DNA from: Helianthus annuus
Taxonomy: Eukaryota; Streptophyta; Magnoliopsida; Asterales; Asteraceae
Length of the DNA: 64,000 bases
Direction of reading: 5' to 3'
Assembly: GCF_002127325.2 (NCBI RefSeq)
Contig: NC_035438.2
Location: 92,724,448-92,788,447, forward strand
The position numbers were made by a program, and so were the translations under genes. Shown one piece after another: positions 47,585 to 60,830 of the stretch (position 1 is the stretch's first letter; each line of letters begins with the position of its first letter). The notes beneath the pieces are model-generated. The model ran no database searches and was not told the origin of the DNA. It was given only the letters and a program-made list of their open reading frames with translations.

Positions 47585-47720
47585 ATGCCTCCGCGAAGAG
47601 AAACTCGTTTGCCCACTACAGAGGCTGAGTTACAAGCACAGATTTCACGAGCTATAGCATAGCACAAGGCCCTGCGCTCGGAACATAGCGGGGGTACCTC
47701 CGGGAACAACCCACCCCATG

Positions 47721-47812
47721 GTAATGTTAAGTCACTAAAGACACATTACGTTACATCTGGATATTCCATGTGCGATCGCTAATGCTTACTGTGAATGATG
47801 TTACTTGTACAG
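47721..47812 (+). other. Predicted 92-nt intron in element C gag
   Basis: Donor CATG|GTAATG and acceptor TTGTACAG|GTTG. The unspliced frame meets TAA inside it and 92 is not a multiple of three. Joining 47720 to 47813 gives NNPPHGCTYKQFLDY, the expected continuous gag sequence as I know it from related elements. Confidence 0.6.
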
Positions 47813-50800
47813 GTTGTACCTATAAACAGTTTCTAGACTATAAGCCTCTAAATTTCGATGGAACCAGGGGTGCTGTTGCCTTTGTCAGATGGACGGAGAA
47901 GACTGATTCTGTGATAAGGATGAGCAAGCGTGCTCCGGAACACCAAGTCACCTATATCTCCGGATTGTTCTTAGACGGGGCGCTTTCCTGGTGGAATCTT
48001 CAAGTCCATACCTTGGGGGAAGAAGCTGCTTAAACAATGACATGGGATGAAATGAAGGAGGTCATGCGAAAGAAATACTGCTCTAGGGCTGAAATCCAAA
48101 AGTTAGAAACTGAATTCTGGAACCTCAAGATGGACGGCCCGAAAATCTCTGAATATGTCCAGAGATTTCACGACCTATCTCACGTGGTGCCATATATGGT
48201 TGATCCGGAATTCAAACGCATCGATCGATTTATTTGGGGGTTGGCACCTCAGATTATGAGTATGGTGACAATGTCGAAGCCTGCAACAATTACTGAGGCT
48301 ATTGATCTGAGTGTATCACTGACTGAAGAGGCGATCAGGTTGAACAAGCTTTCGATCTCTGATCAGAAGAAGAAGGAGACTCACGTTGAGTCATCCGATG
48401 AGAACAAAAGGAAGTTCTCAAACTTCAAGAAGGGTACCAGCAGCACCAGCAAGAAGAAGGATGTGAGGCCGCCAGTCGAAGTCAAAACTGGTGCTGAAGT
48501 CAAGGGAAAAGGATATGTGGGCGCTCTGCCCAAATGTGATGTATGCCAGTACCATCATTCCGGCCAGTGTAGGCTTAGGAAATGTGAGTCTTGTGGAAAG
48601 GCTGGCCATTGGAAGGAGACATGCTGGGCTGGTACTGGTACAGGTCGTGGTAGTCAGAGAGGTTATGGAAATGGCAATGGAAACCACCCGCAAGGAGGAA
48701 ATGGCGGAAATGGTAATCGTGGAAATTCTGGGAATCAAGCTGGTAGTGGAAACCGGGGAGCAAACGGCAATCGAGGTGGTAATGGGAATGGAAATGGTCG
48801 AGGACCAGGTTGCTTTAACTGTGGAGATGTGGGGCACTTCAAGAGAGAATGCCCAAAGCTCAATCAAGCTCAAGGAAGAGTTTTCAACATCGGAGCTAGG
48901 GAAGCTCGCCAAGATTCAAATGTGGTCATTGGTACGTTCCCTATCAACCAACGCTTTGCATCTGTACTGTTTGATACTCGCGTCGATTATAGTTTTGTAT
49001 CGCTAGAGTTTAAGAATATACTTGGGTTGGTAGCTAGTAAGCTAGATATTCCATATTCAATAGAACTAGCTAATGGGAAGCTAGTAGAAGCGAATGAAGT
49101 CATTAAGGGTTGCGTGATAGAACTGGGAGAGCATGAGTTTACACTAGATCTGCTGCCAGTCGAGTTAGGAAGCTTCAACATGGTAGTGGGGATGGATTGG
49201 TTATCAAGCAACCGAGCAGAGATTGTATGTCACGAGAAGGTCATTCGCATTCCGATGGCGAATGGAGAAACAATTGTGGTACATGGAGAGAAGCACGATA
49301 CACCTCTGAGGATCATTAGTTGTTTGAAAGCCCGCAGATGTTTACAGAAGGGATGTGTTGCCTTCCTGGAACACATTGTGGACAAGGAAGCCGTTGAGCC
49401 AAAGCTAGAAGACATTCCAGTCATGAAGGAATATCCTGAAGTCTTTCCCGAAGACTTGCCAAGATTGCCGCCACAAAGGCAAGTCGAGTTTCACATTGAC
49501 TTAGTTCCAGGCGCCGCGCCTGTAGCTAAGGCACCCTATCGACTTGCACTTTCAGAAATGCAAGAACTGTCAACACAACTTCAGGAGTTGTTACACAAGG
49601 GATTTATCAGACCAAGCTTCTCGCCTTGGGGAGCTCCAGTTTTGTTCGTTAAGAAGAAAGATGGTAGTTTCCGCATGTGCATCGATTACCACGAGCTGAA
49701 CAAGTTGACTATTAAGAATCGGTATCCTTTGCCAAGGATTGATGACCTATTCAATCAACTACAAGGTTCGATTTTTTACTCCAAGATCGATCTTCGATCA
49801 TGTTATCACCAGTTGAGAATTCAAGAGGAGAGTATTCCAAAGACTGCCTTCAGGACTCGATATGGACATTACGAGTTCCTGGTTATGCCGTTTGGTTTGA
49901 CAAACGTGTCGGCCATGTTTATGGATCTGATGAATAGAGTCTGCAAGCCCTATCTCGATAAATTTGTGATCGTGTTTATTGATGATATTTTGATTTATTC
50001 AAAGACGAAGGAAGAACATGAGCAACATCTAAGAGCTATCTTAGAGCTGCTCAAGGAAGAGAAGTTGTACGCAAAGTTCTCGAAGTGCGAGTTCTGGTTG
50101 CGTGAAGTTCAGTTTCTTGGTCACGTAGTTAACGGAAATGGAATTCATGTGGATCCCACAAAGATCGAGGCGATCAAGAATTGGGAAACCCCGAAGACGC
50201 CAACCGAGATCCGTCAATTCCTAGGTTTGGCTAGGTATTATCGTAGATTTATTGAGGTTTTCTCGAAAATCGCTCAACCGTTGACCTCCCTCACTCAAAA
50301 AGACAAGATGTACGAATGGGGAGACAAGCAAGAAGAAGCATTTCAGTTGTTGAAGAACAAGCTTTGTGACGCACCGATCTTATCCCTACCCGAAGGTACT
50401 GATGATTTCGTGGTATATTACGATGACTCGCGTCAAGGTTTGGGTTGCGTGCTGATGCAGCGACAGAAGGTTATAGCATATGCTTCGCGCCAGTTGAAGG
50501 TTCACGAGAAAAATTACACCATGCATGATTTGGAGTTAGGCGCGGTGGTATTTGCATTAAAGATTTGGCGACATTACTTATATGGTACCCGATGCACAAT
50601 CTTTACAGATCACAAGAGTTTGCAGCATATATTCGACCAGAAAGAACTTAATATGAGACAGTGCCAATGGGTGGAGCTGTTGAACGATTATGATTGTGAA
50701 ATCAAGTATCACCCAGGGAAGGCGAATGTGGTCGCATATGCCCTGAGTCGGAAAGAAAGAATCAAGCCCATAACGGTTAGGGCTTTGGAAATGATTATTC

Positions 50801-52261
50801 AAACGGGCCTCTTGTTGCGCATTCGTGCCGCACAGAGAGAAACTCTTAAGGAAGAGAATCTTGAGGATGAGTATCTCCGTGGGATGGAGAAACAGTTGGT
50901 ACCAAACGAGGAAGGAACGTTGTGCTTCATGAAACGAATTTGGGTTCCTCTCTTTGGTGGTCTGAGAGAAGTAATTTTTGTTGAAGCTCACAAATCACGG
51001 TACTCGATCCATCTTGGATCGGATAAGAAGTACCAAGATTTAAAGGATTTTTATTGGTGGCCGAGATTAAAGGGTGATGTTGCAACATATGTTGGCAAAT
51101 ATTTGACTTGTGCCAAGGTGAAGGCCGAATATCAGAAACGTTCAGGCCTTCTGCAACAACCAGAAATACCCATGTGGAAATGGGAGCAGATTTCAATGGA
51201 TTTTATAACGAAGTTACCAAAGACACCCAGAGGTCATGATACGATTTGGGTAATCGTAGACCGTCTGACGAAATCTGCGCATGTTCTACCGATCAGGGAG
51301 AAAGATAACACTAGTAAGCTTGCCGAGCTATACCTCAGAGAGATAGTCGCACGACATGGAGTGCCTCTCTCAATTATCACTGATAGAGATGGAAGATTCG
51401 TGTCAAGGATTTGGCAATCCTTCCAAGAAGCCTTTGGTTCTTAGTTGAATCTGAGTACTGCCTTTCATCGGCAGACAGATGACCAGAGCGAACGAACGAT
51501 TCAAATGCTAGAAGATATGTTGCGAGCATGTGTAATGGATTTGGGTGGTAGTTGGGACACTCACTTACCCTTGGTAGAGTTTTCATACAACAACAGTTAC
51601 CATGCAAGCATTCAAGTCGCATTGTTCGAAGCCCTCTATGGACGCAAGTGTCGATCACCGTTATGCTGGGCAGACGCGGGTGATAGACAACTTGTTGGTC
51701 CTCAATTGGTTCAAGAGATGACAGACAAGATTATACAGATCCGAGAGCGCATCAAGGCGGCTCGTGATCGTCAAAAGAGTTATGCAGACCAAAGAAGGAA
51801 ACCGTTGGAGTTTGAGGTAGGAGATATGGTTTTATTAAAGGTCTCACCATGGAAGGGTGTAGCACGCTTTGGGAAGCGTGGGAAGTTGAACCCGCGATAC
51901 ATTGGACCATTCAAAATCCTGGAAAGGATTGGTCTTGTAGCTTATAAGTTGGATCTACCCGCAGAACTGAATGGCGTTCATGATACATTTAATGTATCAA
52001 ATCTGAAAAAGAGTCCAACTCAAGAAACAGTTGTCATTCTTGCCGACGAAGTTCATATTGACGACACACTCCACTTTACTGAAGAACCTGTTGAGGTTAC
52101 TGACTGGAAGATTAACAAGACACGCAGGAGTAGTGTTAAACTTGTCAAGGTTCGTTGGAATACGCGACACGGCCCAGAATTCACTTGGGAACGTGAGGAT
52201 CGCATGAAAGCAAAATACCCACATTTGTTCCCCAAGACCCCTACATCTAGTAGCAGAACTA

Positions 52262-52297
52262 AAATTTCGGGACGAAATTTTCTTAACAGGGGGAGAA
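52262..52297 (+). other. Element C polypurine tract and upstream hairpin
   Basis: AAATTTCG-GGA-CGAAATTT at 52262-52280 is a perfect 8-bp stem. The tract AACAGGGGGAGAA follows and abuts the 3' LTR. Confidence 0.92.
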
Positions 52298-54422
52298 TGT
52301 GACAACCCTCATAAATCCAGGTATCCATACAATTAATTAATTGTGATTAGTGCTTAATGACTATGATGAATAACAATTAACTGCTTTCTGATTAATACAT
52401 CATACATACATGTGCATCACATATTACATAATGTCATCTCATTATCACATGCAAACTTTTTTTGACATACATGATGCACAAGGCACGGTTAGCACAGTTA
52501 GCGGATAACTCAGAAAAATGCTGACGATGTTCAGTACATAGACAGACAGTGTTTTGAGACCCCGTAAGGGCCAGAGACAAGGTACTACACTAGTATGGTG
52601 TGTAGGGAAGTAAGGACCATAAAACTGCTTCACTAGGTGATAGTTTAAGTGCCGGAAAGTGCCTAACACCCACTCAAAGTGTTGAATTCAGCACATTTCA
52701 GCAAAATTCAGCATTTTAGTAAACTAGTAACATGCAAAAATATGGCAAAATGGTCCTGAATGCTTTCCTAAGTGTCGGGAATTAAAAGTGTCACAAAAGG
52801 GTACTTAAAAGACACTAAACGGTAAAGTTTGACGCTTTAACGAACCGGTGTCTAATCGAACAACCGGACATTACCTGAAACACCAAAATATTGCGAAAAA
52901 CATTGTTTTATTATTTCTGAGCTAGTTATGATCCCTGAACACCTTAACACACTATATAATACACCATACACTTAGACACTAAGTAATACCCTTTAACTTC
53001 CAACTAATTAACCTAACTATGATCCAAACTTGCACTTAGACCCCCTCCCCCTTATATTTTCGGTCACCAAGAAGTGGCCCCAATCCCAAATCTTCTCTTT
53101 ATTCCCTAGATCACATTTGATCTTGCTTAGATTTGTGAAAGATCATGCTTGTACTTCTAGAGACATTAGAACCATTGGACAAAACCATTAAGTGGTTATA
53201 AGTAGAACATAAGCTCACTTCATCTTCTTCACACCACCACCCTCCTACTCTCTCCCTCCCTCTCGGTCGTGTACCCCCACCACCACCACCATCACTTTCA
53301 ATTCAATCCAATTTATTCCAAGCTCATCTCAAGGTGTTAGAAGGTGTTTGAGGAAGCTCGGTGCTCTTGGATCTTGAAGGACCTCCATCAATTGCTTTTA
53401 TCCACCATCTTTGTTACCTTCATCTTCAAAAGTTCACCCCTAGCCATAGAGCTAGTAGTAAGACTCTCATAACCTTTGTTACTTCTAATTTTGATTGGTT
53501 AAAAGATGTAGTATGTTGTAATCACAAGAACACTAAAAGAACATAATCTTGAATCTTGAACATAAGCTTAACATATGATGAAATAGTGATGAAACTATGT
53601 TGTTTAGTGTATGAATGATGTTTGCTTGTTATTTATTTGAGATTATGATGTTGATCATCATAAGGAGCTTGCTAGATTGTGATTAAACACATGATCTAGC
53701 AAGTTAGAGGATGATTATGTGTTAAAACAAGATGATCATCCTCGTGTGTTAAGCATGAACTTGAATAATAAGATGATTTCTTGAAAAATAATAAACAAAG
53801 TAAGCTAGTAATCTTATGAATCTAAGATTTATGAGTGGTTTTCCAAAAGAACCAAGTTCAAAATAAGATTTTTAGAAGATCTTGGTTTTTACTAAAACCT
53901 ACACTATTTTTGGTGGTAAAACAAGTGTAGAAACACTAGAGAGACAAGAAAATCCATAAAGAAATGTTTTTGTAAAATATATCGACAAGTTGTAAACACC
54001 TAAAACTTTCAAGAATGAAGTTTATCAAGAAGTAAATACATTTTGGAGGGTAACTAAACCTACTAAACACACTACCAAGTTCCTACAAGTTTTTGTGAAA
54101 GATCAAGTTCATGTTGTTATATAAAATGTATAGTTTTTGCACTTGGTAAGTGTAAGTTGTTTAGGGATTGATTGTTGATTGTTTATGATGAGTTTTGAAA
54201 AGAAAATGATATGCTTTAATAGCATGGACACCTCCATTTTTAGGGGAAACTATGGCAAAATTTTCTAAAAATATAAACACTTAAAGAAATATTTTTTAAC
54301 AAATATTTACTAGTGTATTTTAACTATGGTTTTCAATATAAACTTTGCCATAATTTTTATTACCAAAAATATAAATATTGGAGGTTGGTTTTTATAAATA
54401 AAAATGGGTAGATATATATTTA

Positions 54423-54471
<49 letters not shown>

Positions 54472-56076
54472 GACACTTGTGTGAATATTTGTATACTCTG
54501 TTAAATAGTTATATTACTTTAGGGTAAAATAATATAACCTAACACAATACCAAGAATTTACAATCCAAAATAATACCAAAAATCACAAAGAATGAATATA
54601 TAAGTTACACACTTAATGTTGTGAAACCGAACGCAAGAATGTAACTTACAAATATTCTAGAAAATACCGTTACAAATATATTTTTGGTAAATATTATTTT
54701 GGACATAAGAACATGAAAATATGATTTTTGTAAATACTACCAAAGTATATCGTATTTTCGACAAGGAGAAAATATATTATTTTTAGGGAGTTAAAATACT
54801 TTTTCTAGAATATTTAGAAGATATATGATTTTTGAGAGAAAAATATATATATTTTCTTGAAATACATGATTTTTGGACAAAATAAGTTTAAATATATTTT
54901 CTAAGTCAGACTTAAAAATATATTATACAAGTATATAAAGATGCATGTAAGGAATACCCCCATCCTTGGGAAGGAAATACGAAAATAAATACTTGAGAAG
55001 TATTAATACATAAATATTGTTTAACGATTATTCCAAAAATTAAATATAATTTAAAGTTAAAATAATTTATTTTAACACATAATTATAACTTGGAATAATA
55101 TTAGGAACATAAGAAACGTAACTCAAAAACGTTAAACCCTAAGCCAAGGCACGGCCCGTCGTCTAATAGACATTAGTACATTGTAGAAAGTCGTGTTCGC
55201 TGAGGAGATTTGGGTTACGATTCTGAAGACGCAATACTGTGAGTTCATGTCCCCCTTTTCTTTTAACTGTTTTCAGTTTTATACTGCGGGGGTGAAATAC
55301 ATGTTACAATTATTACAAACATTTTATACATGGTAAGATTAGCTTAAGGAGGGTTACTGCTAGATCATGTGAAAGGTGGGTATAACACTTAAGACCATTA
55401 ATCCTCGTCGTAGGACCGAGGGACATGAGTGATAGATCTATTTGGGTGTAGCGAACCCATACCCATGGGGACCAGGGTGGCCCATAGGGTGACTATGTCT
55501 TCCAGCCGGGGGGGCGGTACAAATTTGCTAGGTTTGAGTTTTCCTGCACCATTTTCACACATACCATTGGCCTTGCAAACCATTGGTGATCTGTTTTTCC
55601 TTATTGCTACATACCAGGGACATATATACACACAAGACATACTTTAAAGGTTTATTAATACACTTACACATGAACTCGCTCAACTTTTGTTGATGTTTTC
55701 AAATTACATGTATTTCAGGGAACTAAGTGGATCTAGCAGGTGTGTGCATGTTGTCAAGCTGCGTCATGAATAAGAGATGTCATCCGTGGTCGAAGGGTTT
55801 AGTAGATGTATCCTATTCCTGGACGGGATACATGTTTCTAAACTCGGTTTTAATTAATGTCTTTTGTTGAGTCTTCGTGAACTCATTTAAACATGTTGTG
55901 ATTTGTAACTTAAATTTGGTGTCAACGTTTCAGACAATTGTGATGTGGTATTTTTGAAACTTAATTTATGGATGAACATCTACTGTTTTTATCATATAGC
56001 GTTGTTATGATTGAATGCTATGGTATTAAGTAAGTCACACCAATAACCACGCTTCCGCAAAAGTCAGGGTGTGACA
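52298..56076 (+). repeat. Element C 3' LTR (3779 bp, complete)
   Basis: It begins TGTGACAACC and ends GGGTGTGACA. From 52622 on it matches the pieces of the 5' LTR. Within it are the TATA-like site near 54929, GTGAGT near 55239 and the TA microsatellite. It also carries GTAAGA at about 55333, where the 5' LTR has GTATGA. Confidence 0.95.
54412..54470. repeat. (TA)n microsatellite in element C 3' LTR
   Basis: An AT-rich start is followed by about 22 TA units. It is the allelic counterpart of 43620-43662. Confidence 0.93.
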
Positions 56077-56097
56077 CAAGGGGATCTCGCACCCTTG

Positions 56098-57145
56098 ATA
56101 GATTGTCAATCTCGTTACGATCCACGTCATAGGGACCTACATACAAGATTTTCTGAATTCATCACAGGTAGTTCTTTAACGGATACCTCAGCTTGCACCG
56201 ATTCCATCAGTTCCACATCACTCTCAGTTCCTTCATCATCAGTTACTAAATCCTCTGTCCCGATCTCTGGTTTAACCCCAACTCCCACAAACTGTACATC
56301 GTGTTCTTCAGCAACTGTGGCATTCATTGGTGTTGGAGCTGTACTTGACCTACCACCGGTCCAAACTTTCCAAATTTCTCTAAAGGATACTTTCCCATAA
56401 ATTGATGTTTCTTAGCCGATTCCCTACTTCTCTTCACCATATCAAAACATGAAGGCCCCGACGACTTTAAATTCAATAAATTTGCACTCTTGGCCAACTC
56501 TGGATACTTTTCATCAAGGATCATCTGAACAAATCGTGGATAAAGCATGAATATCTTCTTTTTCGGATTCTCCAGCATTCTTCGCATGTTGTCAAATATA
56601 AAAGCGGAGAAGTTATAATCCCAGTCATATACAAGGGCAACCATAGTAGAACTCTGTATCTGATTTAGCTGATCTAATCCACCCTTGTTCTCTGATATGC
56701 AAAGCAAGAACACATCAACAAGCAATCTCCAATACGGTGAAAATTACTTCTTCAATACGGTAGGACACTCGCCTTCATAACTCTTTCTTCGCAAGGCCTT
56801 CACTACTTTATCCCTTCCAAACGAAGTCGGATGTTGAGTTTGATCACCAAACTTTAACACTTCATGTATCACCGCTTCAGTAACAACAATATCTTTTCCT
56901 TGAATTTTGGCTTCTATAGAACCTGCACCTTCTACTCCATTCCTGTTAACCTTGGTAGACAGCCAGAAATCTCTAATCGTATCACTGCAAATTATGGGAT
57001 TGGCTTTCTGGGCGTGTGTAATACGACACGAGTTTAATGGGATAATCATAGAATTGAATTCTTCATAAATTTTTGCAGGAGGATCTGATAGATATCCCAC
57101 TTGATTATGAGACAGTTCAATGTCTAACTTTCGTTGATCAGCCAT
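56098..57145 (-). pseudogene. Remnant F ORF related to Sirevirus 3' ORF, broken
   Basis: ATG 57145 opens MADQRKLDIELSHNQVGYLSD. The pattern DFWLSTKV ... IEAKIQGKDIVVTEAVIHEVLKFGDQ ... ALRRKSYEGECP and later FIFDNMRR ... IFMLYPRFVQMIL parallels the 3' ORF of A (EFWKNATL, SIKGKEVQITPQSISKVFQLGDQ, LLFPRFLSYYF). TAA at 56746-56744 interrupts one frame; a shift near 56355 changes to the frame read from 56327, with an acidic tail ending near 56127. The known role of this family is unsettled; I see no membrane segment or enzyme motif. Related ORFs are sometimes labelled env-like only because of position. Confidence 0.65.
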
Positions 57146-58263
57146 AACAAGTGAGATAAACATCAAAACATAGTTGACTAGACAACATAAGTCAACATGT
57201 TAACAAGTTAACCACTCAACCGAGTCAACGTAGTCAACAATGTCCACATTCAAATAGGTCAATTCAAATTTGAACTGTCATGAAAGTTTTTGAAAAGTTA
57301 AAGGTTCAATTCGAGTTCAAAACTTTTCGAAAAGTGGAAAGGTCCAAGAGATGAATTCGAATGGACAATAGGTCCAAAACACTGCTTCGAAAACCAGAAT
57401 GTTCAAATTAATGACCCTTTTTCAGGTTTTTGAAAACATCTGAGACTTTTCGAATAACTCATGGCAGTTTATCTGAAATGCTTTGGACATTTATCCAAAA
57501 CAAGATGATTTATCCGAAATGCATCCTAAACTTGGTGATTTATCCGAAATGCATCTGAAACTTGATGATTTATCCGAAATCTTCAAAATACCTTGAAGAT
57601 GATGAGAATTCGAATATGAACAGTTTGAAGATTCGAAGAAGTCCTTTAAGATCGAGAGAGAATCCGAAATGATTAAGTGTGATTATGATTGATGCGAAAC
57701 AATAAACAATCCTTAAGTACTCTTTCGAGGGATGGGCCCAGGTCTAATGGGCCTAGTCCATCAATACCCAAAGCCCAAATCAGAACATTGTTTTTCGAAA
57801 ACATCTTAGGCCCATTCGAAAACTAATTTGGGACTTTTATACATAGGCCTAATTCGGAACAGTAATCTCTTCGAAAGCAATTTGGGCCTTTTTGAAAACA
57901 AAATTGGACCTGCTTTCCGGATCAGCCCAATTCGAAAACTGCTTTGGGCCTTTTTCAAATAGTTTGGGCTTCTTATAGTCCAGCCCAATTTAATTTTATA
58001 TTGACAGAAAAACCATCTTTTGTAATTTGCGATCTAACCAACTGAGCATACCTATGAAAACACACAAAACACACACAAATCATATCAAAAAAATACTTGC
58101 AACGGGATCAAATCGTTCTCAGGCCAACCAAGGAACACTTTTCAGTGCAAACCTACTCAAACTGGTCTAAACAATTGCCAATATATTTGTCCATTTAAAC
58201 TTAATGCTCACTTTCAGTTTTCAACTTCGTGATATACTTAAAGTAAACTTATACTACACTACC
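57146..58263 (-). other. Remnant F leader, inner part
   Basis: No convincing coding sequence. It holds a 30-bp repeat (57482-57600) and GGGCC/TTCGAAAAC motifs scattered over 57740-57980. A minus-strand TATAAAAG lies at 57844-57837, about 690 nt before the ORF, of unknown value. Confidence 0.5.
57482..57600. repeat. 30-bp tandem repeat
   Basis: About four units with the core tgatttatccgaaatgcatc; TATCCGAAAT starts at 57511, 57541 and 57571. Confidence 0.9.
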
Positions 58264-58268
58264 CGTGT
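58264..58268. repeat. Target site duplication of the solo LTR, left copy (CGTGT)
   Basis: Equals 61742-61746. Confidence 0.93.
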
Positions 58269-59119
58269 TGTGACACCTGGGTCACTTTGACCATCAAACA
58301 AATAACAAGCCAATGAAATATTGTATTTCATACTTGGGATCTGTATAAATATGTGTATCTTTTGCACGTATCAATTTTTGTTCGATTTCAAGCTTTAAAT
58401 CACTTTCTGGAAGGTTATACGCGCACTGATGCGTAAATATAACCAGTTTAATACAACGAACACTCTGGAATAGTGAAATAGGCTTAACATACCTTAAATA
58501 ACCTTTACATAACTTAGAAATTAGTTTTGAAGGCTTTGGTATGGCAAAAACGAGTTAATTCGCTTACAGGGACTAAACTTGACAAACTGCGAAAGTATGC
58601 CAATTTGAACTGTAACGAACATTCCGGAACATGACCATAAGTTAAACACACCTTAAATATCCTTTATATAGCTTAGAAATAGGCTTTGAGGGGTTCGGTG
58701 TGCTAAAATAAACTTTTGGGTCATTTAGGGACTAAAAGTGTCAAAAAGTGCATAAGTTTGCGCTTTCGCGCATAACTTACGTTCTGAATACATCCGGACA
58801 TCCAAAAATTTATGTAAGCACTAAAATATTTTATTTTAGTGTTTGGCATAAGAAAAATCCATTCGTCGCGTCATTTGGATCAGTTTTCGCGCTTATGCGC
58901 ATTCCGTCGTAATTAAGCGAACATCGCGATCGTACGACCAAACGAACCGACATCTGGGATATTTTTGAGCATGTTTCATGTCCACAATGTTTAGGCATCA
59001 TTTTAGGGCCTTAAAGTTGACTTAACGAGCCTTAAACATGTCGGAAATGGCCTTAAACCACAACAGGGACCTAAACTGTCATTTTGAAAGTTGTTTTCTG
59101 ATCAGGACACCCAGGCGGC

Positions 59120-59150
59120 CCGCGTAAGCCCAGGGTGATCCTTTACGCGG
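59120..59150. repeat. Dyad in the solo LTR
   Basis: CCGCGTAA (59120-59127) and TTACGCGG (59143-59150). It occupies the same place as the 13-bp dyad of element B, with different arm sequence. Confidence 0.75.
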
Positions 59151-59342
59151 CCCGTGACAGCCTTTCAGATCAGCAAAGGTCGTTTTAACTGCTGTAAACA
59201 GCCTTTCAACCCTCCAAAGGGCAATGCCTCTTGCAAATCTCTGGGGTTGGGGTCATATTATGATACCACAACATTTCGACACTTGTACGGATGAGATTCG
59301 AGCACGTAAATCGATAAACGATCCTAACGGTCTTGCATATCC

Positions 59343-59456
59343 TATAAATACCCCCCCCCCCTTCTTGCAAAAACCCACAAAATCTGATCTAAAAGCTCTA
59401 AGTTGAAGCCATTGCTTCATACCTGAGCTATTAGCTTTCGGGGACCCTTTGTAAGT
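59343..59456 (+). promoter_or_regulatory. Solo LTR promoter and splice donor
   Basis: TATAAATA at 59343-59350 followed by a C run, and GTAAGT at 59451-59456, 108 nt further on. The same arrangement is seen in B and D. Confidence 0.5.
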
Positions 59457-60605
59457 GTTCTTTCGTTCTTTTCATTCGTTTTAGCGTTAAAGTCAAACTT
59501 TGTTTGACTTTCTGCTTGACCAGTTTATGGTCAATGCGAAGTTCGTTTGAACTTCATAACGTGAGCGTGATCACGATGGTTATAGTCCCTAGTGACTATA
59601 CCTACTGATTACCACGTTATCTAGGCTCAGTGACGAGTCGTAGTTTCGGCCAAAATGCGCATTCTTGCGTATTTTGTAACCGAACTACTCATAGGTATTA
59701 AAACCGTTTATTTTGATACCAACCCTGTTTTCTAAACTTAGTTAAGCATGTTTTAACATGCTTAGCTTGTCACTTTTAGTTTAGTGCTTATATAGGGTCG
59801 TAAGGTAAGCGATCTAAACAATCGCTTATACTTTCGAACCCAACCCGTTTGGTCGATCAATAGGATCCGACCAAACACATTAGGTGACCATAGTATTTAG
59901 GGAATAACCTTCCGAGGTTATACCTTATGGTCACATCGTTTGAATAGTTGTATGATAGGTAGTATATATGCCTTAGGTAAATTACCAAAATACCCTTTGA
60001 ACACCAAAATTCATTTTAAGCATATGTAACATAACTTTTGGTATCTAATCTGATTTCGCAACAATATTAGACATGTTAAGGCATATTTTACTTATCATAG
60101 GACTAGTTAGGCATTCCAAACGCGTTTCACGCGAATAAAGCGTTAAAGTAGCATAAGCTACCTAAACGGGTCGTAATGGGTCGTAAGCACTTAGGTTAGG
60201 TTTCATTTAGTATGCAGGCTTTGTTAAACCATACTACATGAGTTCCCATACTCATTTGGTTTACGAGCCCTCATTCTATCCAAATCCTCCGATTTAGGTC
60301 CGGTATATTAACATAGTTACCTATATTAGGTGCCGTTTGATATCTATGATCTCTAGCATTGTTTGGTTGTTACTCAAGGACTACTAAGCAATCTCAAGTG
60401 AGTACATAGAACCCCGTCTTTTAAATGTTTTCAAGGTGTTTATGTGAGTACATAGACCCCTCTTTTACTGTTTTCCAAACTGTTTTGGGGTGAAACACAT
60501 GTGCCTAATTGTTACTTTCATGCTTTCATGTTTTCACATCATATACTTGCTATGTTCATTAGTACATTTATAGTACATGATTTACATTACATCGTTTTGC
60601 TATGT

Positions 60606-60830
60606 ATGTTGACTGATAGCATACTTAGTACATTGTTTTACATTACATTTCATGCTATGTATGTCCATTGTGTGCAAACTTAGTACATTGTTTTACATTA
60701 CATTTCATGCTATGTATGTCCATTGTGTGCATACTTAGTACATTGTTTTACATCACATTTCATGCTATGTATGTCCATTGTGTGCATACTTAGTACATTG
60801 TTTTACATTGTATTTCTGTTGCATATGCTC
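60606..60830. repeat. 55-bp tandem repeat in the solo LTR
   Basis: About four units. ATGTCCATTG starts at 60661, 60716 and 60771. B has a 52-bp array of different unit in the same LTR zone. Confidence 0.9.

Larger units (their letters stand above)
47585..52302 (+). pseudogene. Element C gag-pol polyprotein, broken
   Basis: ATG 47585 opens MPPRRETRLP. With the 92-nt intron (47721-47812) removed one frame runs to 52302, except for TAG 47660-47662, TAA 48031-48033 and TAG 51442-51444. Gag core: [42 protein letters not shown]. Two zinc knuckles ([28 protein letters not shown]) flank an N/G/R-rich stretch. The protease motif is DTRV instead of DTGA. RT ([17 protein letters not shown]), RNase H ([21 protein letters not shown]) and integrase ([27 protein letters not shown]) follow. 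In the integrase zinc domain the first Cys of CLTC is Tyr. The chromodomain-like tail is [29 protein letters not shown]. The final codons read through the PPT and stop inside the first bases of the 3' LTR. Confidence 0.9.
19810..56076 (+). mobile_element. Element C: Tekay-like Ty3/gypsy element with extra ORF, LTR holds two later insertions
   Basis: The 5' LTR is split in three (19810-19825, 31298-32396, 43004-45267) by elements D and E. The order then is PBS (45271), hairpin leader, an extra ORF (45723-47210), gag-pol (47585-52302), PPT and 3' LTR (52298-56076). Without the insertions the 5' LTR aligns along the 3' LTR but lacks its first 324 bp, so its left end was lost. CAAGG follows the right end and does not occur next to the left end, so no target duplication is left. 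The gag-pol is decayed, while the extra ORF is open. Confidence 0.9.
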
